Shown in pieces: positions 1 to 8,427 of a stretch of DNA of 34,037 bases. Position numbers and translations under genes: made by a program. Under the pieces are notes generated by a model. The model made no database searches, was not told where the DNA came from, and saw only the letters and a list, made by a program, of their open reading frames with translations. The number at the start of each line of letters is the position of its first letter. Within the stretch, counting starts at the first letter, position 1. This DNA is from Pseudomonadota bacterium (GTDB taxonomy: Bacteria > Pseudomonadota > Alphaproteobacteria > Rhodospirillales > Rhodospirillaceae): assembly GCA_020160875.1 (NCBI GenBank), contig JAIUPE010000023.1, positions 1 through 34,037 on the forward strand, in the 5' to 3' direction.

Positions 1-700
1 ACGGATTGATAATCAACGCATGACCATAGGTCTGGCGGCCGCCGGCATGTGTCCCCGTCTGCGCCGGTGAGAACACGAAACATCCCGTCTCGATGGCGCG
101 GGCGCGCTGCAGCACATGCCAGTGCGCCTCGCCTGTGCGCTGGGTGAATGCCGCCGGAATGGTCAGGAATTGCGCGCCTGCCTGAGCCAAATGCCGGTAC
201 AGATGTGCGAAGCGCAGATCATAGCAAATCGAAAGGCCAAGACGACCCCACGGCAGATCAACCGCGACCGCTTGATGGCCGGCGCTGAACGTCGCGCTCT
301 CGACGTATTTTTCGCCGTTGCCGAGATCGACGTCGAACATATGAATCTTGTCGTACTTCGCCGCGATATTACCGTCGGGCGTGACGACATAGGTGCGGTT
401 GGCGATCTTGCCGTCCGGCAGTTTGACGGAAAGGCTGCCGCAATGCAGCCAGGTGCGTAGATCCTGCGCGAGGCCGCGAAAAGCCTTCAGCGCCGTGTGT
501 TCGGACTCCGGCATCGCCTTCGCGGTGATGTTGTCCTTGCCCCACTCCATCATGGAGACGTTCTCGGGCATCAGCACGAAGTTCGCGCCGTCGGCCACCG
601 CATCGCGCGTCAATTGACTGGCGGTCCGGATGTTCGCGGCCATGTCATCGGTCGCATTGACCTGGATGCAGGCGGCTTTGAATTTGATCTGGTGTGTCAT
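1..700 (-). CDS. Carbon-nitrogen hydrolase (nitrilase superfamily), 3' end outside window
   Basis: Reading the minus strand from ATG at 700 gives 233 codons with no stop before the window edge, so the C-terminus is missing. The nitrilase triad is visible: Glu46 in LMPEN, Lys118 in KYDKIHMFD and Cys159 in SICYDLRF. The family cleaves non-peptide C-N bonds in amides or nitriles. Members of this Nit1/Nit2-like type are often omega-amidases or deaminated-glutathione amidases, but the substrate cannot be read here. The start ATG overlaps the grxC stop codon by 4 bases (ATGA), so the two genes are probably co-transcribed and translationally coupled. Family assignment is firm; exact substrate is inference. 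Confidence 0.9.
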   Translation of the reverse strand, partial: MTHQIKFKAACIQVNATDDMAANIRTASQLTRDAVADGANFVLMPENVSMMEWGKDNITAKAMPESEHTALKAFRGLAQDLRTWLHCGSLSVKLPDGKIANRTYVVTPDGNIAAKYDKIHMFDVDLGNGEKYVESATFSAGHQAVAVDLPWGRLGLSICYDLRFAHLYRHLAQAGAQFLTIPAAFTQRTGEAHWHVLQRARAIETGCFVFSPAQTGTHAGGRQTYGHALIINP

Positions 701-957
701 GCCCCAGGTTTTAGCATGGGATCGAGCCCGCCCGCAGCATCAAGTGCATAGAGGTCATCGCATCCCCCGACGTGCGTACCGCCGATGAAGATCTGCGGCA
801 CGGTGTGCCGCCCCGACCGCTGCACCATCTCGGCGCGCTTGACGCCGCCGTCGGCAACGTCAATTTCTTCAAACGGCACGCCTTTTTGGCTCAAAAGCGC
901 CTTGGCGCGGCTACAATAGCCGCAATAGGGCGAAGTATAGATTTCAACCTGGGGCAC
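697..957 (-). CDS. grxC: Glutaredoxin 3
   Basis: This is an 86-residue dithiol glutaredoxin that uses glutathione to reduce protein disulfides and mixed disulfides in the cytoplasm. The active site is C12-G-Y-C15 in the context SPYCGYC, the cis-proline loop is TVPQIF (52-57), and the glutathione-binding GGCDD lies near 64-68. I place the start at GTG 957 because the homologous part begins VPQVEIYTSPYC. The open frame extends 46 codons upstream, but that part does not resemble the family. The gene overlaps the downstream nitrilase-family gene by 4 bases. It is transcribed away from the formyltransferase-like gene, with only about 60 bp between the two chosen starts. Confidence 0.92.
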   Translation of the reverse strand: MPQVEIYTSPYCGYCSRAKALLSQKGVPFEEIDVADGGVKRAEMVQRSGRHTVPQIFIGGTHVGGCDDLYALDAAGGLDPMLKPGA

Positions 958-1018
958 GGGATCTGGTCCTGAAGCGTTGGGAAACGATACTACACCTAAA
1001 TGGGGGCTGCGGACGGCT

Positions 1019-1633
1019 TTGACAATCACACGTATCGTTCTTTTGACGCAGCCCGCCGAGGGCGCCGTTCTCGGCAAGATCCTCACCGCGCACAACCCGG
1101 ATTTGGAAATCGCGCTGATATCCGAAAAGGACGCCCTCGCGCGGCTTGCGGAAGGCGATCTTTCCGGGACTCGCCTGCTGTCGTTCTGTTCCCCTTTGAT
1201 CGTCCCCGCCGCGCTGTTGGCGGCCTTTCCCGGTCCCTCCTATAATTTCCACCCCGGCCCGCCGAACCGCCCCGGACGATACCCATCCGTCTTCGCGGTC
1301 TACGAGCAAGCGCCGCACTACGGCGTGACGGTCCATGAGATGACCGAAAAGGTCGACGCGGGGCCCATCGTCGCGGCGGAGTGGTTCACCATGCCGCCGG
1401 ACGTCACCGTCGTCGATCTCGAAATGCTGTCGCTGGAATATCTCATTGCGGTGTTCAAACGCCTGGCGCCATTCCTCGCGCTCAACGCCAATCCCCTGCC
1501 CCGGATCTTCATCCCGTGGAGCGGAACCAAACGAACCAAAGCGGACTGCGAGGCAATCTGCCGGATTACACCCGATCTTTCGGAAACGGAGATCGAACAT
1601 CGCAAGCGCGCGTGCGGAGCACTCTTGCGCTAG
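1019..1633 (+). CDS. Formyltransferase-like protein (Fmt N-terminal domain family)
   Basis: This is a 204-residue protein with only the catalytic formyltransferase fold. The usual Asn-His-Asp set is present: N76 and H78 in YNFHPGPPNRPGRYPS, and D113 in KVDAGPIV. It lacks the C-terminal tRNA-binding domain of methionyl-tRNA formyltransferase, so it is unlikely to be the housekeeping Fmt. The substrate, probably a formyl-folate reaction, is unknown. No ATG is available in frame. I chose TTG 1019 because the first beta strand (TRIVLLT) follows directly; TTG 977 would add 14 residues and begin only 19 bp from the grxC start. The 3' end overlaps the convergent comF stop by 4 bases. Confidence 0.75.
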   Translation: MTITRIVLLTQPAEGAVLGKILTAHNPDLEIALISEKDALARLAEGDLSGTRLLSFCSPLIVPAALLAAFPGPSYNFHPGPPNRPGRYPSVFAVYEQAPHYGVTVHEMTEKVDAGPIVAAEWFTMPPDVTVVDLEMLSLEYLIAVFKRLAPFLALNANPLPRIFIPWSGTKRTKADCEAICRITPDLSETEIEHRKRACGALLR

Positions 1634-2388
1634 AGCGCATCGGCGGGATTTGGAACACGCGCAAGCGCCAGAACATCCACAGCCGCCGCGCCGGCTTGCA
1701 TCAGCGTCAAAGCGCAGGCGTTCGCCGTCGCCCCGCTGGTCAAGACATCGTCGATCAGCAGCACGCGTTTGTTTTCAATGCGTGCCGCGTCGCGCACGCC
1801 AAAGGCCTTCGCCACGTTACGGCGCCGCTCCTTGCGCGAGAGCCCACCTTGGGGCGGCGTCGACTTGGTGCGGATCAGCACGTCGGCCGCGACCGCCTTT
1901 CCGGAAAGCTTTCCCACCGCATGGGCGAGCAGCGCCGACTGATTGTAAGCGCGCATCAGAAGACGCCAGCGATGCAGCGGCACCGGCACGAGGACATCGG
2001 CGGTCCCAAGCACTTCGCGGCCCGACCGCTGAAGCCACCTCGCGAGATGCACGGCCATGTCCGTCCGGTCGCCATGTTTCAATTTCAGAACCAGGGGCCG
2101 GCTGTGCGCGTCATAGATGAAGGCGGCCCGCGCTTGACCGTAGGCCGGACGCTCGACAACACACGCGCCGCATATCAAATCGTCCGTGATGGTCTGATCG
2201 AGCGGCAGGCCACAAATCCCGCAATGCGGCGGCGTGATGAAGGTGAAGCGTCCGAAACAAGTTCCGCACAGGTGGCCGGGCGTATCGACCACCGCGCTGC
2301 AGGCGAGGCACTGGGGCGGCAACACGGCGTTCAGCAGCAGCCGTCCCGCCGCGCGACTCGTCTCCGTAAAGCGTGTCAGAAGCCCCAT
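1630..2388 (-). CDS. comF: ComF-family phosphoribosyltransferase-like protein
   Basis: This 252-residue ComF/GntX-type protein has an N-terminal zinc-ribbon-like region with four CxxC pairs (C27/C30, C41/C44, C56/C59, C73/C76). A type I phosphoribosyltransferase fold follows, carrying the PRPP-binding loop VLLIDDVLTSGAT (209-221). Family members are needed for DNA uptake in naturally competent bacteria, but the gene is also widespread in non-competent ones, so competence should not be assumed. The start at 2388 (MGLLTRF) is preferred over the longer open frame because the upstream part is unlike the family and runs into the divergent methyltransferase gene. Only 48 bp separate the two divergent starts. 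Confidence 0.9.
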   Translation of the reverse strand: MGLLTRFTETSRAAGRLLLNAVLPPQCLACSAVVDTPGHLCGTCFGRFTFITPPHCGICGLPLDQTITDDLICGACVVERPAYGQARAAFIYDAHSRPLVLKLKHGDRTDMAVHLARWLQRSGREVLGTADVLVPVPLHRWRLLMRAYNQSALLAHAVGKLSGKAVAADVLIRTKSTPPQGGLSRKERRRNVAKAFGVRDAARIENKRVLLIDDVLTSGATANACALTLMQAGAAAVDVLALARVPNPADAL

Positions 2389-2436
2389 TCGCCCCCCGGC
2401 TTTCTCGCGCCTATATAAAGTGCCATAAAACGCCCC

Positions 2437-3369
2437 ATGACTGACAGTATGCAGGTCTTCGATCGGAAACTGGTGCAGCGGCGCCGCGAACGCGCTGCGC
2501 CCGGCTTTGCCGGCGCCGATTTTCTCATCCGGGAAAGCGCCGCGCGTCTCGCAGACCGGCTGCTCGACGTCACGCGCTCCTTCCCTGTGGCCCTCGACCT
2601 CGGCTGCCATACAGGAGCCCTGGGTGAGGAGCTGCGCGCTTCACCCAAGATCGGCACGCTCTTCCAGGCCGACTTTTCACCGGCCATGGCGCGCGCCGCC
2701 ACCCAGGGGAACGGCCGTCCCGCCGTCTGCGCCGATGAAGAGACTCTGCCTTTCGCGCCTCAGTCCCTCGATCTCGTGCTCAGCAATCTGTCGCTGCACT
2801 GGGTCAACGATTTGCCGGGCGCGCTTTCGCAGATCCGGCTCGCCTTGAAACCGGACGGCCTTTTGCTTGCGACCTTGTTCGGTACCGAGACGCTGAAGGA
2901 ACTGCGCAGCGTCCTCATCGACGCCGAAATCGAAATCGCCGGTGGCACCGCCCCGCGCGTTTCGCCCTTCACCGACGTCCGCGACGCCGGAAACCTTTTG
3001 ACGCGTGCGGGCTTCGCGCTGCCTGTCGTTGATGCCGAAACGGTGACCGTCACTTACAGCGACATGTTCAAGCTTATGGCCGATCTGCGCGCCATGGGTG
3101 AAACCAATACGGTTCTTGAACGCCGCCGCGTGCCGACGCGCCGTGACGTGCTCCTGCGCGCCGCCGCCCTTTATGCCGAGCGGTTTTCGGACGTGCGCGG
3201 GCGCATCGTCGCCAGTTTCCAGATCATCACCATGACCGCCTGGGCGCCGCATGCGTCGCAGCAGAAACCGTTGCGCCCCGGTAGCGCGGCATCGCGCCTC
3301 GCCGACGCCCTGAAGGCGACGGAGGTCTCCCTGCCTGACGCTGTCCCGGTTCAGCCAAGAATCAAATGA
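2437..3369 (+). CDS. SAM-dependent methyltransferase, BioC/NDUFAF5-like
   Basis: This is a 310-residue class I methyltransferase. The N-terminal stretch MQVFDRKLVQRRRERAA is characteristic of the NDUFAF5-like group. Motif I is VALDLGCHTGALG (51-63), an acidic residue follows at QADF (77-80), and motif IV-like LSNLSLHWVNDLPG spans 115-128. In mitochondria NDUFAF5 modifies the complex I subunit NDUFS7 and is called a hydroxylase despite its SAM fold. The bacterial homologue is usually annotated simply as a methyltransferase or BioC-like, and its product here is not shown. ATG at 2449 is an alternative start. The stop overlaps the sfsA start by 4 bases, so the two genes form one unit. Confidence 0.85.
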   Translation: MTDSMQVFDRKLVQRRRERAAPGFAGADFLIRESAARLADRLLDVTRSFPVALDLGCHTGALGEELRASPKIGTLFQADFSPAMARAATQGNGRPAVCADEETLPFAPQSLDLVLSNLSLHWVNDLPGALSQIRLALKPDGLLLATLFGTETLKELRSVLIDAEIEIAGGTAPRVSPFTDVRDAGNLLTRAGFALPVVDAETVTVTYSDMFKLMADLRAMGETNTVLERRRVPTRRDVLLRAAALYAERFSDVRGRIVASFQIITMTAWAPHASQQKPLRPGSAASRLADALKATEVSLPDAVPVQPRIK

Positions 3370-4082
3370 AGTTCCACGCACCGCTCATCGAGGGCGTTCT
3401 TGTCCAGCGCTACAAGCGCTTCTTCGCCGATGTGCGTCTGCCGTCGGGCGAAGTGGTCGTCGCCCACTGCGCCAATTCCGGCTCGATGCTGTCGGTGAAA
3501 GAACCCGGCGCGAAAGTATGGATCTCGCCCGCCGCCGATCCGGCGCGCAAGCTGCGCTACACCTGGGAGTTGATCGAGGTGAACGGCGCCATGGTGGGCA
3601 TCAACACCGGGCACCCGAACCGCATCGTCGCGGAAGCCATCGCGGCCGGCGAAATCAAGGAACTGGCGGGCTATGAAAGCCTCAAGCGGGAGCAGAAGTA
3701 CGGCAAGAATTCCCGTATCGACATTTTGTTGGAATCTCCAGGCCGGCCCCCCTGCTTCGTCGAGGTCAAGAATGTAACCATGCGTCGGGGCTTTACCGCC
3801 GCCCATCCGGCCGAATTCCCGGACTCCGTGACCGAGCGGGGCGCCAAACATCTCGTGGAAATGACCGATATGGTCAAAAACGGCGCCCGGACGGTCATGT
3901 TCTATCTGGTCCAACGCACCGATTGCGCGACCTTCCGCGTCGCGGGAGACATTGATCCGGCTTACGAAAACGGTCTCAAAGCGGCCTTGGCGGCGGGTGT
4001 CGAGGCCATCGGCTATGGTTGTGACATTACCCCGGGTGGTATAACCATCGCCCGGCCGTTGACCTTGGATTTACCGGTCTAG
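3366..4082 (+). CDS. sfsA: DNA/RNA nuclease SfsA family protein
   Basis: At 238 residues this matches the full SfsA family length. An N-terminal OB-fold-like part (LIEGVLVQRYKRFFADVRL, then VVVAHCANSGSMLSV) precedes a nuclease-like core with RIDILLE (near 117-123), FVEVKNVTM (near 131-139) and FPDSVTERGAKHLVEM. The acidic D/E and EVK residues resemble a restriction-endonuclease-type active site. In E. coli the gene was named for sugar fermentation stimulation and the protein binds DNA; the physiological role is still unclear. The start overlaps the upstream methyltransferase (ATGA), and map follows after 43 bp. The sfsA-map order is conserved in many Alphaproteobacteria. Confidence 0.93.
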   Translation: MKFHAPLIEGVLVQRYKRFFADVRLPSGEVVVAHCANSGSMLSVKEPGAKVWISPAADPARKLRYTWELIEVNGAMVGINTGHPNRIVAEAIAAGEIKELAGYESLKREQKYGKNSRIDILLESPGRPPCFVEVKNVTMRRGFTAAHPAEFPDSVTERGAKHLVEMTDMVKNGARTVMFYLVQRTDCATFRVAGDIDPAYENGLKAALAAGVEAIGYGCDITPGGITIARPLTLDLPV

Positions 4083-4125
4083 CGCCATAGATAAGGCCGG
4101 TGCGAAGCGTCAGTTAGAAAGTGCC

Positions 4126-4938
4126 ATGAGAGAAGCAGCGATCAAGCGTCCCAAGGATGTTGAAATTCACGGCCCCGAGGCCTTCGCGGCCCTGCGCCGG
4201 TCGGGACGGCTCACAGCCGAGATGCTCGACTACATCACCGACTACGTGAAGCCGGGCGTCACCACCGACGAAATCAACACGCTGTGCCACGATTTCCATG
4301 TGAAGCATGGCGCGATCCCCGGCCCCTTGAACTATCGCGGTTATCCGAAATCGATCTGCACCTCGATCAACCATGTGGTTTGCCACGGCATCCCGGGCGA
4401 CAAGGTGCTGCGCGACGGCGATATCGTGAATATCGACGTCTCCCCGATCCTTGACGGTTGGTTTGGCGATTCCAGCCGTATGTTTTACGTCGGCGACGTG
4501 AAGATCAAAGCACGCAGGCTCGTTGAAGTGACCTACGAAGCGATGATGCGCGGCATCCAGGCCATCAAGCCTGGCGCGACTCTCGGCGATGTCGGTTACG
4601 CCATTCAGTCGTACGCGGAATCGCACCGCTTCTCGGTGGTGCGCGATTTCTGCGGCCACGGCATCGGCCGCGTCTTCCACCAGGCGCCGAACGTCATGCA
4701 CTTCGGCGAACCCGGCACCGGCATGGTGCTGGAGCCCGGCATGGTGTTCACCGTCGAGCCGATGATCAACGCCGGCCGTTACGATACCAAGATCCTCGAG
4801 GACGGCTGGACCGCCGTCACGCGCGACAAGTCGCTGTCGGCGCAGTTCGAACACATGGTTGGCGTCACCGAAACCGGCGTCGAGATCTTCACGCTTTCGC
4901 CGAAGGGCTACACCTGCCCGCCGTACGCGGCCGAATAG
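4126..4938 (+). CDS. map: Type I methionine aminopeptidase, first tandem copy
   Basis: This 270-residue enzyme removes the initiator methionine from nascent proteins. All five metal ligands of the family are present: D104 (NIDV), D115 (WFGD), H178 (FCGHGIG), E211 (TVEPM) and E242 (QFEHM). Substrate-binding H87 lies in VVCHGIPG. There is no N-terminal zinc-finger extension, as usual for bacterial type I. A nearly full-length second copy starts 1 bp after this stop. Both copies look catalytically intact, so neither can be called the housekeeping copy from sequence alone. The upstream 43 bp shows no strong ribosome site beyond AGAAAG. Confidence 0.95.
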   Translation: MREAAIKRPKDVEIHGPEAFAALRRSGRLTAEMLDYITDYVKPGVTTDEINTLCHDFHVKHGAIPGPLNYRGYPKSICTSINHVVCHGIPGDKVLRDGDIVNIDVSPILDGWFGDSSRMFYVGDVKIKARRLVEVTYEAMMRGIQAIKPGATLGDVGYAIQSYAESHRFSVVRDFCGHGIGRVFHQAPNVMHFGEPGTGMVLEPGMVFTVEPMINAGRYDTKILEDGWTAVTRDKSLSAQFEHMVGVTETGVEIFTLSPKGYTCPPYAAE

Positions 4939-4939
4939 C

Positions 4940-5734
4940 GTGCTCAAGAAGCCCCAACAGCCCGTCATCCATGGCGCGGACGCGTTTGCGGCCATGCGCA
5001 AGGCCGGGCGCTTCACCGCCGAGATCCTGGATTACATCACGCCGTTCGTGAAACCGGGAATCACCACCGGCGAAATCGACCGCCTCTGCCATGAATACCA
5101 TCTCGCCCATGGCGCCGTTCCCGGCCCACTCGGCTTCCACGGTTATCCGAAGTCGATCTGCACCTCGGTCAACCATGTGATCTGCCACGGCGTGCCCGGC
5201 GATCTCGTGCTGAAGGACGGCGACATCATCAATATCGATGTCACGCCCATCGTTGACGGCTGGTTCGGCGATTCCAGCCGCATGTTCTTCGTCGGTAACG
5301 TCAGCCGCCTCGCGCGCGATCTGGTCAAGGCCACTCACGAAGCCATGATGCGAGGCGTACGCGCGGTGAAGCCCGGCGCCACGCTCGGCGATGTCGGTTA
5401 CGCCATCCAGTCTTTCGCGGAGGCGCGCGGCTATTCCATCGTGCGCGATTTTGCTGGGCACGGCATCGGACGCACCATGCATACCGTACCGCAAGTGCTC
5501 CACTACGGCACACCCGGCACCGATCTGCGTCTCGAACCCGGCATGTTCTTCACCATCGAGCCCATGCTCAACATCGGGGGACCGGACGCCCGCATCCTCG
5601 CGGACGGCTGGACGGCCATCACCCGCGATGGATCGCTGTCGGCGCAGTTCGAACATACGGTGGCGGTCACGGAAACGGGCGTCGAGATCTTCACGCTCTC
5701 GCCCAGCGGCTGGAACGCGCCGCCGTACGCCTAG
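4940..5734 (+). CDS. map: Type I methionine aminopeptidase, second tandem copy
   Basis: This 264-residue paralogue is similar to the preceding copy over its whole length; I estimate roughly 70 percent identity by eye, not counted. The metal ligands D100, D111, H174, E207 and E238 and the substrate histidine H83 are all kept. Differences cluster around the active-site rim: FAGHGIGRTMHTVPQVLHYG here, FCGHGIGRVFHQAPNVMHFG in copy one. I choose GTG 4940, just after the first copy's stop, because VLKKPQQPVIHGADAF aligns with the first copy's N-terminus. The open frame upstream only overlaps copy one out of frame. The pair is most likely an old tandem duplication under purifying selection. Confidence 0.92.
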   Translation: MLKKPQQPVIHGADAFAAMRKAGRFTAEILDYITPFVKPGITTGEIDRLCHEYHLAHGAVPGPLGFHGYPKSICTSVNHVICHGVPGDLVLKDGDIINIDVTPIVDGWFGDSSRMFFVGNVSRLARDLVKATHEAMMRGVRAVKPGATLGDVGYAIQSFAEARGYSIVRDFAGHGIGRTMHTVPQVLHYGTPGTDLRLEPGMFFTIEPMLNIGGPDARILADGWTAITRDGSLSAQFEHTVAVTETGVEIFTLSPSGWNAPPYA

Positions 5735-5735
5735 A

Positions 5736-5837
5736 GCGCGTTCCGGCGAAGTGGAAGCCGGTTCGCCGTAGAACGCGCGACCAAATAAGAATCTAGGGCG
5801 TATTGGCGATTCGACATGACTTCAACACGCCCTAGAT
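5736..5837. repeat. Palindromic intergenic repeat element (two hairpins)
   Basis: Two dyads lie back to back after the second map stop. The first has arms GCGCGTTC+CGGCGAA (5736-5750) and TTCGCCG+TA+GAACGCGC (5762-5778), a 15-bp stem with a 2-nt bulge and an 11-nt loop. The second has 11-bp arms ATCTAGGGCGT (5791-5801) and ACGCCCTAGAT (5827-5837). Its right arm contains the stop codon of the aldo/keto reductase gene. The layout (AGAGC start, GTGGAAGCCGGTTCGCCG core, AATAAGAATCTAG tail) resembles the mosaic palindromic repeats scattered through alphaproteobacterial intergenic DNA; that resemblance is from memory. It lies between convergent genes and could also stop transcription from both sides. 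Confidence 0.7.
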
Positions 5838-6665
5838 CATCGGCAAACCGCTCGGTTTGCGTCCGCGCGGAAACGCGGCGTCGATCTGCGCGATATCTTC
5901 CGATGTAAGTGTAATATCCCCCGCCACGGCGTTTTCTGCCGCGTGCGCGGGCGACGAGGCCTTGGGAATCGCGAACGTGTGACGCGCGAGCCAAGCCAGC
6001 GCGATTTGGCGCGGGGTCGCATTGTGCTTCCCGGCGACTTTCGCAAGCGCCTGTCCGCCTGGTGAATTCTTTTCGGGGAACGAACCGCTGCCGAAAGGGC
6101 TGTAGCCGACCAGCGCCACGCCGTGTTTTGCGCACCAGGGCAGCACCGCGTGTTCAATCGCGCGCTCTTCCAGATGATAGAGAACTTGGTTGCAGGCGAT
6201 ACGCCCCGGCCCCGAAATGGCGAGCGTTTCGTCCAGATCGTCCTCGTCGAAATTGCTGACACCCCAGGACAGGATCTTTCCGCTCCGCACCAGATCCTCG
6301 AAACCGGCGATGGTTTCTTCAAGCGGAATGCGGCCGCGCCAGTGCAGGAGGTAGCAGTCCAACCTGTCCGTCGCGAGACGTTCGAGAGAACGCTCGCAGG
6401 CGCCGATGACGCCCGCGCGCGACGCATTGCTCGGCAGCACCTTCGAGACCAGAAAAACCTCATCCCGGCGGCCGTTGATCGCTTCGGCGACAATCAGTTC
6501 CGCGTCGCCGTACATCTCGGCCGTATCGACGTGGGTCATCCCGGCGTCGAGACCGCCGCGCAAAGCCGCGACGGCGGACGTACGATGACCACGATCGATT
6601 TGCCAGGTCCCTTGACCGACGACCGAGATCTCACGGCCGGTAGATCCAAATTTATGTTGGCGCAT
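5832..6665 (-). CDS. Aldo/keto reductase
   Basis: This 277-residue NAD(P)H-dependent oxidoreductase has the TIM-barrel AKR signature. The catalytic tetrad is D47 and Y52 (HVDTAEMYG), K75 (LVSKVLPSN) and H108 (LLHWRG). The C-terminal IPKASSPAHAAENA segment matches the nucleotide-binding loop of the AKR5/DkgB-like group. Such enzymes reduce aldehydes, ketones and diketo acids, and the physiological substrate cannot be read. It is transcribed convergently to the map pair, and its last bases lie inside the palindromic repeat. The lipoprotein amidase lies upstream on the same strand (32 bp gap), so the two may be co-expressed. Confidence 0.9.
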   Translation of the reverse strand: MRQHKFGSTGREISVVGQGTWQIDRGHRTSAVAALRGGLDAGMTHVDTAEMYGDAELIVAEAINGRRDEVFLVSKVLPSNASRAGVIGACERSLERLATDRLDCYLLHWRGRIPLEETIAGFEDLVRSGKILSWGVSNFDEDDLDETLAISGPGRIACNQVLYHLEERAIEHAVLPWCAKHGVALVGYSPFGSGSFPEKNSPGGQALAKVAGKHNATPRQIALAWLARHTFAIPKASSPAHAAENAVAGDITLTSEDIAQIDAAFPRGRKPSGLPMI

Positions 6666-6697
6666 ACGGACAGCTTACAGACCGGCGCGCGCCGGCT

Positions 6698-8281
6698 CTA
6701 GTTGGGTTTTACGTCCTTCTTGTAGGCTTCGGGCGGCACGCGCTTGTACCCCGCCTGCTCATACGCGTAACCGTAAGACAACACGGCCGCATCGCTCCAC
6801 GGCGCGCCGATGAACGAGAGTCCGACCGGCATGCCGTCGACCGCGCCCATGGGCACGGTCAGCACGGGATACCCGCCGATCGCGGCGTGCCACGTAAGGG
6901 AAGGCGCGCCTTTTTCGCGTTGACCGGGTCGCACGATGCCGTCGTCCGGAATGACGTCCGCCGGGCCGCCCGCCGGCGCGACAAGGGCGCTGAGGTTATG
7001 CTGCGCAAGCAGCGCGCTCATGCCCTCGGGCCCCGCCTTACGCTGGATATATTCGACGAGCCTTACACGCTCCGGATTCTCGAAACCGCCCTGCGCCGCC
7101 ACGGCCTCTTCCCAATATTGCGCGCCGATTTTCGACTCGCGCGGATCGGTTGTGTGGAACGCCAGGAGATCTTCCACCGTACGCACTTTCACCGCCGGCG
7201 GCGCCGAGGCGAGATACGCGGCGATGTCATGTTTGAAATTCCAAGCTTCGGCGGTGAGCGCCTCTGGCGTCACGTCCTCGAGCGCGCCTTGCGGAATTTC
7301 CACAAGTTCGGCGCCCCGCGCTTTCAAAACGTCCAGCGCCGCATCGAACGCCGGCACGATGGCCTCGCTATAGCCGCGCAAACCACGCAGCACGCCGATA
7401 CGAGTGCCCTTCAGCGAATCCCTGTCGAGCGCTTGAACATAGTCGGCCCTATGCACATCCGCGTCCCTCGAGCGCGGATCGGCGGGATCTGTCCCTGCCA
7501 TGACGGTCAATAGCGCGGCGACATCAGTCACCGATCGCGCCATTGGGCCGGTCGTATCCTGCAGCTCGGTATTGGGGATCACGCCGCGCCGCGACACAAG
7601 ACCCGTGGTCGGGCGCAGCCCCACAACGCCATTCACATTGGAAGGCCCGGTAATCGAGCCGGCGGTATCGCTGCCAAGCGCGCCCGCCGCCATGCTGGTT
7701 GCCATGGCGATCCCCGACCCCGAACTCGAACCCGCGGCCGACTTGGTAAGGTCGTATGGATTATGCGCGGTCCCGCCGACCGAGCTTCCCGAGAAAGTGC
7801 CCGTGGTGCGATAACCGGCGAACTGAGAGAGATTTGTTTTACCTAGGATAACGGCGCCGGCGGCTCTCAAGCGGCGCACCACTTCGGAATCCTGCGCAGG
7901 CAGGTTTTCCGTCAGGGCATACGAACCCGTCGTCGTCGGCATACCCTCCGCATCGATATTGTCCTTCACCAGGATCGGGATGCCGTCCAGCGGTCCAAGC
8001 GCCTTTCCATCCGCGCGGCGTTTATCTGACGCCGCCGCTTGCTCCAGAGCGTCCGGCGCCACGACGATCACCGCGTTCAGCGCGGCGTTATAGGTATTGA
8101 TACGGTCGATATAGGCCTTCGTGACCACCGCCGACGTCGTGGCCTTGGCCGCGAGATCGGCGGAAACCTGCGCCAGCGAAACCTCCTCAACGGCGTAGGG
8201 CTTCTCCGACGCATCCTTTGAGCAACTCGCGAGCGCCAGCGACGACAGCAGCGCCGCGCGGATTATAGAGCGTTGGTGCAT
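6698..8281 (-). CDS. Amidase signature family lipoprotein
   Basis: This is a 527-residue amidase. The N-terminus is a lipoprotein signal peptide ending in LASC with Cys20, so the enzyme should be membrane-anchored and face the periplasm. The Ser-cisSer-Lys triad is present: K106 (ILVKDNI), S185 (AAGSSSGSG) and S209 (SDTAGSITGPS), with the 24-residue serine spacing seen in the family. I use ATG 8281 because AGGGGA sits 7 bases upstream. ATG 8287 is two codons earlier but too close to that site, and the longer open frame has no family similarity. The substrate is unknown; a second exported amidase lies at 23841-25448. Confidence 0.9.
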   Translation of the reverse strand: MHQRSIIRAALLSSLALASCSKDASEKPYAVEEVSLAQVSADLAAKATTSAVVTKAYIDRINTYNAALNAVIVVAPDALEQAAASDKRRADGKALGPLDGIPILVKDNIDAEGMPTTTGSYALTENLPAQDSEVVRRLRAAGAVILGKTNLSQFAGYRTTGTFSGSSVGGTAHNPYDLTKSAAGSSSGSGIAMATSMAAGALGSDTAGSITGPSNVNGVVGLRPTTGLVSRRGVIPNTELQDTTGPMARSVTDVAALLTVMAGTDPADPRSRDADVHRADYVQALDRDSLKGTRIGVLRGLRGYSEAIVPAFDAALDVLKARGAELVEIPQGALEDVTPEALTAEAWNFKHDIAAYLASAPPAVKVRTVEDLLAFHTTDPRESKIGAQYWEEAVAAQGGFENPERVRLVEYIQRKAGPEGMSALLAQHNLSALVAPAGGPADVIPDDGIVRPGQREKGAPSLTWHAAIGGYPVLTVPMGAVDGMPVGLSFIGAPWSDAAVLSYGYAYEQAGYKRVPPEAYKKDVKPN

Positions 8282-8427
8282 TGTCATTTCCCCTACATCT
8301 TGGCGCGGCCACCATGCCAGCCGCCGCCGATCGAACCATAGCCCAGCTCGGACCAAAGGCCTCACTTTTTGGGAGCGGCGCCTTGGAAAACTCCCTATTC
8401 TGGACTTATTCACTTTCGCAGGGGCTT

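Noticed and set aside
4859..5734. Longer form of the second map gene overlapping the first
   Set aside because: The extra 27 codons are the out-of-frame end of copy one; GTG 4940 gives the proper N-terminus.
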